Below, piece after piece: positions 1 through 5,602 of a stretch of 14,022 bases of DNA. The DNA comes from Chloroflexota bacterium (GTDB taxonomy: Bacteria > Chloroflexota > Dehalococcoidia > Lucifugimonadales > UBA3495), in contig JADFPM010000039.1 in assembly GCA_022562335.1 (NCBI GenBank), positions 1 to 14,022 on the forward strand, written 5' to 3'. The notes under the pieces are model-generated. The model was not told where the DNA came from and did no database searches. It worked only from the letters and a program-made list of their open reading frames with translations. Position numbers and translations under genes: made by a program. How positions within the stretch are numbered: position 1 is the first letter of the stretch; each line of letters starts with the position of its first letter.

Positions 1-308
1 GTCACGCCAGTATTGCCCAGTACACCCGGGAAAGCATGAAGAACCTGGGCTTGGAGCTATTAGCGGAAGACGAGACCTACGCATCGAACACGGTCACCGC
101 CATCAAGATGCCCGCGGGTGTGGACCACGGCAAGCTGATGAGCCTGATGCGCAGCGATGAGAACGTGGTGTTGGCGGCAGGCCAGGGAAAGCTCACCACC
201 GATATATTCCGCATCGGCCATCTGGGCTACGTTTCCCAGGAAGACATAGAAGAAGTGGTTGAAGCGCTGAAAACGGTCCTGCCAAAGGTGGGATTCAGCG
301 CTTCTTAA
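1..308 (+). CDS. Class V aminotransferase (alanine-glyoxylate / serine-pyruvate type), C-terminal part
   Basis: Partial gene cut by the window edge. The reading frame is open from base 3 and gives 101 residues before TAA at 306-308. The visible part is the small C-terminal domain of a fold-type I, PLP-dependent class V aminotransferase. It carries the family-typical stretch GGQ-like 'AAGQGKL...FRIGHLGYVSQEDI', followed by a closing helix (EEVVEALKTVLPKVGF). The PLP lysine lies upstream of the window, so catalytic competence cannot be judged. Family members transfer amino groups between alanine, serine or phosphoserine-like donors and glyoxylate, pyruvate or other 2-oxo acids in the cytoplasm. 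The exact substrate cannot be read from this tail. The ATG at 36 is internal, because coding similarity continues upstream of it. The next gene is on the opposite strand, so this gene ends its transcription unit. Confidence 0.85.
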   Translation, partial: HASIAQYTRESMKNLGLELLAEDETYASNTVTAIKMPAGVDHGKLMSLMRSDENVVLAAGQGKLTTDIFRIGHLGYVSQEDIEEVVEALKTVLPKVGFSAS

Positions 309-810
309 AACCGCTTCCCGAACCCGTACGACGGCCTGATTCCCCTGGCCAACCGCCGCTAAGATCCGGCGTCTTGAAACCTTTATCGCCGGCCACAGCA
401 AAAGGGCCGAACAAGCCATCACCACCAGCTACGAAGAGCGCCATTCGCCGGGCTGATCTCACCGCCGCAGGGCTGGCATTTCCCGCCGGAAGACGCAACG
501 ATGTCCACATTTTCCGCCAACGTATCGGCGGGTGATCGGCTGGGAGAACCCTTCGCATTTAGCCTCAATAGAAACGGAGGCCGCCCACCGTCTTCCCGAG
601 CCGGTCGATGCTGTTCCTCAGGCTGTTTGGAGGGTGGGAAGCGTGGCTCTCCGGATGACCGCCAACTCCGATTCCATAGCGAATCCTTGGCTGATTGTCC
701 CTCGCCCTACGAACGCAATCCGTCATCCGCGATTTGAATGCGTCCCCGAATCCCTCTCCAGATATCGCTGTGGATGCCGTGAGCTCTGATTCACCCAGCA
801 AATGGCAAGA
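309..810. other. Intergenic stretch without a supported gene
   Basis: About 500 bases lie between the aminotransferase stop and the stop of the minus-strand SDR gene. Open frames on both strands are short, mutually overlapping and match no family I recognise. One plus-strand frame, roughly 371-535, reads somewhat protein-like (a Pro/Lys/Ala-rich stretch, then RADLTAAGLAFPAGRRNDV and a stop). It has no convincing start, so a decayed gene is possible but unproven. An 8-base inverted pair, CGGATGAC (652-659) and GTCATCCG (722-729), lies in the second half. No terminator with a clear T-tract was found, although the two flanking genes converge here. Confidence 0.5.
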
Positions 811-1662
811 CTATGTGCGGCGGGCCAAGGTGTAGAGGCCGCCCTTTTTGATCTCTTCGCCTCGCCGCATCAACTCGGACTCATCGTCGTCTACGCGAAT
901 CAAACACCCTGACAACGCGTCCGCATTTCCCGAGGCCAAGAACATGAACATCTCTACTGCTCGCTCCATTGGGGTTTCGATTCCTTCTTCCAGCCGAGAA
1001 AGGTAATTCTTCTGAAACGATTCAGGCACCTCTGGCGAATAGGCGATATATTCAAGCAGAGCGGTGCGGACCACGCCGGGCGCGTAAGCGAAGACGCTAA
1101 CCCCATACTCCTCGGTGCTACTGGCGAGGCATTTGGTTAGATGGGTCAGCGCGGCCTTGGAGGAAGCATAGGCAGTTGCGATCGGATGCGTGTTATAAGC
1201 AGAGCCACTGGACATGTTTATGATCCTTCCGTGACGCCGTGCGATCATGGCCGGTAATACCGCTCTCGCGCAGAGGTACGGTCCACGCAAGTTGATCTCC
1301 AGGGTGCGCCACCACTCATCGGGATCGACTTCCCAGAGGAAGCCAGTCATCGGCCCCGGGATCCCGGCGTTATTCACCAATAGATCAACCGGGCCGAGTT
1401 GATCCTCGACAGCGGCTACGAGTCGTTCTACAGCGTTGGGATCGCTCACATCCGCGGGAATAGCGATGCCGTGGCGCCCTTGATCCTCTATCAAACGTAA
1501 TGTCTCTGAGAGTTGGTCCTCAGACCTGGCGGTGATTGCCACCGACGCTCCAACGGCTGCTAGGGCCTGGGCAAATGCCTGACCTAGACCTCTGCCTCCC
1601 CCAGTCACTAAAGCCACTTGGCCGGTTAAGTCTATCTCCCTGCCATTTTGATCACCGCTCAT
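811..1662 (-). CDS. SDR family NAD(P)-dependent oxidoreductase
   Basis: A classical short-chain dehydrogenase/reductase, predicted to be cytoplasmic and to interconvert an alcohol and a ketone with NAD(P)(H). Counting from the start chosen here (283 residues), the Rossmann nucleotide loop TGGGRGLG is at about 20-27. The adenine-contacting DV is at 71-72, NNAG at 97-100, the structural Asn in INLRG at 124, catalytic Ser 152 and the YASSK motif with Tyr 165 and Lys 169. The full Asn-Ser-Tyr-Lys tetrad is therefore present. A GTG lies five codons further upstream at 1677, but the ATG at 1662 has GAAGG eight bases before it and the GTG has no such site. The C-terminal tail (DDDESELMRRGEEI...LYTL) is longer than in minimal SDRs and matches a subgroup I remember from Chloroflexota and actinobacteria. 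The substrate is unknown. It lies downstream of the DUF1015 gene on the same strand, about 205 bases away. Confidence 0.88.
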   Translation of the reverse strand: MSGDQNGREIDLTGQVALVTGGGRGLGQAFAQALAAVGASVAITARSEDQLSETLRLIEDQGRHGIAIPADVSDPNAVERLVAAVEDQLGPVDLLVNNAGIPGPMTGFLWEVDPDEWWRTLEINLRGPYLCARAVLPAMIARRHGRIINMSSGSAYNTHPIATAYASSKAALTHLTKCLASSTEEYGVSVFAYAPGVVRTALLEYIAYSPEVPESFQKNYLSRLEEGIETPMERAVEMFMFLASGNADALSGCLIRVDDDESELMRRGEEIKKGGLYTLARRT

Positions 1663-1867
1663 TAGGATTGCCTTCACACTATTGATTTTGATCCGCTACT
1701 TGGTCATTTCCAGCCGGCCGCGCGGCAACGCTGAGGAACTTCCTATTGATCCGGCAACTATCCCCACGCCGAACAGGCTCTGCCACCCTTATCGCAGGCA
1801 ACACGTTGGCAACCGATGGCAACGACACCGGCGGTTCGGGGATAACGCCCGGCGATAGAGGGAAAAA
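1663..1867. other. Intergenic gap with phased GGCAAC repeats
   Basis: This gap lies between two minus-strand genes and probably holds the leader of the SDR gene. Five copies of GGCAAC (GTTGCC on the coding strand) occur at 1724-1729, 1753-1758, 1797-1802, 1808-1813 and 1818-1823. The last three are 11 and 10 bases apart, close to one helical turn, which suits a protein-binding array but could be chance. No clear -10/-35 pair for the SDR was found. Confidence 0.35.
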
Positions 1868-3166
1868 TCACAACTTCCCCTCCAACTGGTTGATCACCAG
1901 GCCGGTGGGCAGCTTGGGATAAAAGAAGGTGGATTTCCTGGGCAGGACGTGGCCTTCGCCCACCACGGCCTCAAACCCGTCCATTGGGAACGGCTTTAGG
2001 AAAAACGCCAGTTGCTGTTGTCCCGAGGCCACCTGGTCCAATGCCTGCTGGTGGTCGTGGGCGTAGTCGACCCGTTGGGGCGTGGCATCTCCCAAGATCG
2101 GTTTTAAAACCTGCTCTTCCAGGATCCAGCCTTCGGAAATCGCCAGCGGGCCCCATCGGCCGGATTCCTGGGTCTCCTTCAACGTAAGCAGGTTGAGCCG
2201 GCCGCTTTCCAGGCCGGCCACTCCCATGACCCTGGCGCCGGAATCGGCTACCTGTCCCAGCAGGGCTTCCAATGCAGCGGAGCCCGGCGGTCCCGCGTCT
2301 TTTATCTCGAACATGCCGCTCAACCGGGACCTCAGCAACTCCAATTCTTGGGAAGAGAGACCCGCCACCACCCGGTGATACGGCAGCACCAGCAGGCCCG
2401 GATCGTCGAACTCAAAGAGGGTCATCATCACGTAGTTGTGGGCCAGGCCTGCGTTTTTGATCTCGCCGCTCGCTCCGGTCTGTCTTTGTCCCCGCAGCCG
2501 CAGCGCGGCTTCGTATCGATGGTGCCCGTCGGCCAGGAACACGGGGATATCTTTGAATAGATTTGAGATCTGCTCCTGGGTGTCCCGGTCCGTGATCATC
2601 CATAAAGCGGTTTCTTGCCCGGAATCGCCGGCCACTAGAAACAGAGGCTGCTCGGCCATGGTTTGGCCGAAGGCCGCGTTTAACGACCCGGAAGCGTCCC
2701 GGTACAGGGACATGATGGGGCTGAAATTGGCGTTGCAGGCGTCCATCAGGGAGACCCGGTCTTGGACCGCGGGTTCCTGGGTGTATTCGTGGCGCAGGAC
2801 CTGCAGGCGTTGGTAATCCTCCAATCCGACGCAACCGATGAGGCCGGTACGGGTCAGTTGGCGGCCCAGGTGCGAATAGGAATGGCGCATGAGATAAAAG
2901 GCGGGCTCCTCATCCCGGTTCAACACCTTCTGGTCTTGCCAGTCTTGAAAAAGGTGGGCGGCCTGGGCATATCTTTCACTGGCAGTGGCGTTCCAGTCGG
3001 GACGCTCGGCGCCCTCCAGATACACCGCGTTATAGGGGCTGCGGCGGTGCAGCTCCTCTTCCAGTTCTTTATCGATGATGTCGTAGGGCGGGCAAATGAC
3101 CGAGGCCAGATCGCCGACCACACCGGGGTTGTACCGCCATCCGCGAAACGGACGTAGCTCTACCAT
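1868..3166 (-). CDS. DUF1015 family protein (ParB/SerK-like fold suspected)
   Basis: A 432-residue soluble protein that covers the whole DUF1015 (COG4198-type) family, whose usual length is about 400. Family hallmarks are visible in order: RPFRGWRY at the N-terminus, VICPPYDII at 23-31, HEYT at 126-129, DRVSLMDACNANFSP near 136-150 and LADGHHRYEAAL at 211-222. The function of most members is unproven. The DGHHR box resembles the active-site loop of ParB/sulfiredoxin-fold proteins, including archaeal free-serine kinase SerK. In other bacteria I recall DUF1015 genes next to serA/serC. A role in serine metabolism is therefore an inference, weakly helped by the class V aminotransferase at the window start. 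The ATG start at 3164-3166 has AGGAGG about 12 bases upstream, a little far. A good promoter lies 40-65 bases upstream. No membrane segment or signal peptide is seen. Confidence 0.88.
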   Translation of the reverse strand: MVELRPFRGWRYNPGVVGDLASVICPPYDIIDKELEEELHRRSPYNAVYLEGAERPDWNATASERYAQAAHLFQDWQDQKVLNRDEEPAFYLMRHSYSHLGRQLTRTGLIGCVGLEDYQRLQVLRHEYTQEPAVQDRVSLMDACNANFSPIMSLYRDASGSLNAAFGQTMAEQPLFLVAGDSGQETALWMITDRDTQEQISNLFKDIPVFLADGHHRYEAALRLRGQRQTGASGEIKNAGLAHNYVMMTLFEFDDPGLLVLPYHRVVAGLSSQELELLRSRLSGMFEIKDAGPPGSAALEALLGQVADSGARVMGVAGLESGRLNLLTLKETQESGRWGPLAISEGWILEEQVLKPILGDATPQRVDYAHDHQQALDQVASGQQQLAFFLKPFPMDGFEAVVGEGHVLPRKSTFFYPKLPTGLVINQLEGKL

Positions 3167-3202
3167 TTATTTTTGAGTCCTCCTGCCGTGGTTGCACTTC
3201 AG

Positions 3203-3231
3203 ATTATAGATGGGTCTTGACGCCGGGTCCA
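3203..3231 (-). promoter_or_regulatory. Sigma-70-type promoter of the DUF1015 gene
   Basis: On the minus strand a perfect -10 hexamer TATAAT (3208-3203) follows TGGACC (3231-3226, four of six bases of the -35 consensus) with an exact 17-base spacer. Transcription would start near 3196, leaving a leader of about 30 bases before the ATG at 3166 that contains the AGGAGG ribosome site. Pattern match only. Confidence 0.55.
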
Positions 3232-3254
3232 CGGGCATGAAGAGGCCGAATCGC

Positions 3255-3266
3255 GCCTGATCAGGC
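3255..3266. promoter_or_regulatory. 12-base perfect palindrome between divergent promoters
   Basis: GCCTGATCAGGC is its own reverse complement. A further half-site TCAGGC begins at 3273, 12 bases after the first TCAGGC at 3261. The element lies between the DUF1015 promoter (minus) and the extended -10 of argJ (plus), overlapping the argJ -35 zone. That is the usual place for an operator. It does not resemble the known ARG box, and no regulator gene is in the window. Confidence 0.35.
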
Positions 3267-3290
3267 TCGCTTTCAGGCCAAACACCCTTA

Positions 3291-3299
3291 TGATATACT
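3291..3299 (+). promoter_or_regulatory. Extended -10 promoter of argJ
   Basis: TGATATACT fits the extended -10 form TGnTATAAT with one mismatch. The -35 position 17 bases upstream (TTTCAG) is poor, as is common for extended -10 promoters. A start near 3306 would give a leader of about 55 bases to the argJ ATG at 3362. This would be the main promoter for the arginine gene run. Confidence 0.45.
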
Positions 3300-3361
3300 C
3301 TGTGCCTGCTGAAAAATCCCTATCTAAAGCTTCAGAATAAAGTGACAGGGGAACATCTCTC

Positions 3362-4579
3362 ATGGCCGGATCAATAAGCTTGGTGGAAGGCGGCACGGTC
3401 ACCACACCTCAGGGGTTTCAGGCCGGGGCCACGTTCGCCGGGTTGAAGACGTATGCCGAGGACAAGCTGGATCTGGGCATCATATTCTCTGAAGCCCCTT
3501 GCACGGCGGCGGGCGTGTTCACCACCAATTCCATCCGATCGCCTTCGGTGACCGTTTGCCAGGAAAACCTGGCCAAGGGACCGGTGCGGGGATTGATCGT
3601 CAACGCGGGCATCGCCAACGCCTGTGTCGGGGACCAGGGGTACAAGGACGCCCAGCAGGCGTCGTTGCTTGCTTCCGGACATTTGGGGGTTCGGCCCGAA
3701 GAGATGCTGGTGTGCAGCACCGGTGTCATCGGCGTGGAATTGCCCATGTCCCTGATAGAAGCCGGGATAGAGAAAATACAACTCTCCGGCGACGGAGGGC
3801 ACGATCTGGCCCGGGCCATGATGACCACCGACACCCGGCCCAAAGAGATCGCCGTGTCCTTTGAGATAGATGGAAAACAGGCCCATATAGGCGGCGTGAC
3901 CAAGGGCTCGGGCATGATCCACCCCAATATGGCCACCATGCTGGCGTTCGTCACGACCGATGCAGCGGTGGAACAGGGATTCTTGAAATCGACCCTGTCA
4001 GACGTGGCCGACATCTCCTTCAACATGACGACCATAGATGGCGACACCAGCACCAACGACAGCTTCATAGTCATGGCCAACGGCATGGTGGGGAACCAAC
4101 CCATCACTGAAGGTTCTTCCGGCGCCGAGACGTTCAAACAAGCGCTCAAAGAGGTGTGCATCCATCTGGCCCGGGAGATGGCCCGGGATGGAGAGGGAGC
4201 GACACGGCTCATCGTGGTGGAGGTTGAGGGCGCCCGGGATACGGCCGACGCCCGCAAAGCCGCCCGCACCGTGGCATCGTCCAACCTGGTGAAAGCGGCG
4301 GTCTACGGCGCCGACCCGAATTGGGGGCGCCTGATGATGGCCCTGGGCCGCAGCGGCGCAGAGGTCGACGAAGCCAAGGTAGACCTGTTTATCAACGGCG
4401 TCTGCATAATGCAAGAAGGCAGACCCATCCCCTTCCACCGGGACGCGGTGGTCGCTTTGATGCGGAGTCCCGAGGTGACCTTCGGCCTGCATTTGAACCT
4501 GGGGGAGGGACGGGCCACCGCTTGGGGCTGCGATCTGACCGAGCAATACGTCATCATCAACAGCGCCTATACCACCTGA
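3362..4579 (+). CDS. argJ: Bifunctional glutamate N-acetyltransferase / amino-acid N-acetyltransferase ArgJ
   Basis: ArgJ moves the acetyl group from N-acetylornithine to glutamate, closing the cyclic arginine pathway. Many members also use acetyl-CoA to make N-acetylglutamate directly. The 405-residue length is normal for the family. The precursor cuts itself before a threonine: the motif KGSGMIHPNMATMLAF at 181-196 places the cut between Ala 191 and the nucleophile Thr 192. The STGVIG oxyanion-hole segment is at 119-124, an N-terminal PQGFQAGATFAGLK stretch at 16-29, and the closing YVIINSAYTT is the usual ArgJ C-terminus. The ATG at 3362 has GGGGA about nine bases upstream. It is the first gene of the plus-strand run, with its own promoter in the divergent region. 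Whether it is mono- or bifunctional cannot be read reliably from sequence. The GNAT gene near 11515 may be relevant to that. Confidence 0.96.
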   Translation: MAGSISLVEGGTVTTPQGFQAGATFAGLKTYAEDKLDLGIIFSEAPCTAAGVFTTNSIRSPSVTVCQENLAKGPVRGLIVNAGIANACVGDQGYKDAQQASLLASGHLGVRPEEMLVCSTGVIGVELPMSLIEAGIEKIQLSGDGGHDLARAMMTTDTRPKEIAVSFEIDGKQAHIGGVTKGSGMIHPNMATMLAFVTTDAAVEQGFLKSTLSDVADISFNMTTIDGDTSTNDSFIVMANGMVGNQPITEGSSGAETFKQALKEVCIHLAREMARDGEGATRLIVVEVEGARDTADARKAARTVASSNLVKAAVYGADPNWGRLMMALGRSGAEVDEAKVDLFINGVCIMQEGRPIPFHRDAVVALMRSPEVTFGLHLNLGEGRATAWGCDLTEQYVIINSAYTT

Positions 4580-4762
4580 TCTTGGCCGGCTGATCTAGGC
4601 TTGGTTAGACCCTCCAGGCCCGTCCCCAGGCCGTGTCTGGACCCGCAGTAATTCGATTTTAAATCAGTCAGGCTTAGATCCATCAGGCTCCGCGGCCCAT
4701 TCCCGCCAAACCGGTTAAGTTGTATTTGCTTTGAATTCGACTATTTATTATTGGAGGAACCA
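4580..4762. other. argJ-argB intergenic gap
   Basis: A 183-base gap inside the otherwise compact arginine run. It holds AT-rich DNA just upstream of argB and two copies of TCAGGCT (4668-4674 and 4683-4689). The same heptamer occurs in the argJ upstream region at 3261-3267. No hairpin with a T-tract and no promoter better than three of six bases per box was found. argB may therefore be read through from argJ. Confidence 0.4.
4753..4757 (+). promoter_or_regulatory. Shine-Dalgarno site that fixes the argB GTG start
   Basis: GGAGG lies five bases before GTG at 4763-4765 and overlaps the alternative TTG start at 4751, ruling that start out in practice. Confidence 0.7.
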
Positions 4763-5590
4763 GTGCCCGGCCCACCGGTGGTAGTCAAGATCGGGGGCAG
4801 TACCCTGGGAAGCCACGACACCAGCCTGAGGGACCTGGTCACCCTCCAGCAGGAGGGTACGGCCGTGGTGGTGGTGCACGGTGGCGGAAACGTCATCTCC
4901 CAGTGGATGCAACGCCAGGGGATACCCCCCAGGTTCATCCGGGGACTGCGGGTCACCGACGCCGCCAGCCTGGAGATTGTCGTAGCCGTCCTGACCGGTC
5001 TGATCAACAAGGAACTGGTGTCGGGCCTGCAAGCGCTGGGCGGCAGGGCCATCGGCATCAGCGGTATCGACGGGGGCTTGCTAGAGGCGCGCATCGCCGA
5101 CCCGGAGCTTGGTTTTGTGGGCGAGATTCAACAGGTCAACGGTGGAGTGCTGAAGGCCATATTGGATAGCGGTTACATTCCCATGGTGGCGCCGCTGGCC
5201 ATGCATTGCCACGACGGCTCGGAACACGCCGGAGGCGCCTTGAACATCAACGGCGACACCGTGGCTGGAGAGTTGGCCTTTGCTCTGGGGGCGCAACGCC
5301 TGATTTTCCTCACCGACGTGGAAGGTATCATGGATGGCAATGGCCGGGTCATCCCCCGCCTGGACCGCCGCACCGCTAAGTTATTATCAACTTCCGGAGT
5401 GATTCGGGGAGGTATGATACCCAAGCTGGATGCCTGTTTAAGGGCCGTGGAAGTCCAGCCTTCACCGGAATCGCTGAACAGCCAACCGCCCGTTGCCCAC
5501 GTGGTCGATGGACGGCGTCCGGAAGCCCTGCTGGACTGTGTCAGGGGCATAGCGGTGGGGACCAGCATCATTGGCGACTTTGTCCGGTAA
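4763..5590 (+). CDS. argB: Acetylglutamate kinase ArgB
   Basis: Phosphorylates N-acetylglutamate with ATP, the second step of arginine synthesis, in the cytoplasm. The protein is an amino-acid kinase fold of 275 residues from the GTG at 4763. It shows VVVKIGGS with Lys 9, the substrate-binding HGGG at 39-42 followed by Asn 43, RGLRVTD, ISGIDGG, the NINGDTVAGELA segment and VIRGGMIPKLDAC with the conserved lysine. The GTG is chosen because GGAGG (4753-4757) sits five bases before it. The TTG at 4751 would place the start inside that ribosome site. The chain begins directly at the first beta strand, so the N-terminal helix typical of arginine-inhibited kinases is missing. The C-terminal end (VVDGRRPEALLDCVRGIAVGTSI) departs from the usual TDEGxGT form. 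A LysW-type aminoadipate kinase is a less likely alternative, given argJ, argD and argG nearby. Confidence 0.94.
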   Translation: MPGPPVVVKIGGSTLGSHDTSLRDLVTLQQEGTAVVVVHGGGNVISQWMQRQGIPPRFIRGLRVTDAASLEIVVAVLTGLINKELVSGLQALGGRAIGISGIDGGLLEARIADPELGFVGEIQQVNGGVLKAILDSGYIPMVAPLAMHCHDGSEHAGGALNINGDTVAGELAFALGAQRLIFLTDVEGIMDGNGRVIPRLDRRTAKLLSTSGVIRGGMIPKLDACLRAVEVQPSPESLNSQPPVAHVVDGRRPEALLDCVRGIAVGTSIIGDFVR

Positions 5591-5602
5591 CTGGGTCCAA
5601 CC

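Noticed and set aside
3167..3361. ArgR-type ARG boxes upstream of argJ
   Set aside because: No pair of AT-rich TGAAT/ATTCA-like 18-base boxes was found. The palindrome present is GC-rich and different.
3199..3405. 68-codon minus-strand frame across the DUF1015-argJ gap
   Set aside because: It covers both predicted promoters and the argJ start and has no recognisable motif.
4746..4751. TATTAT as a -10 box for argB
   Set aside because: Transcription would start in or after the GGAGG ribosome site at 4753, and there is no -35 box to support it.
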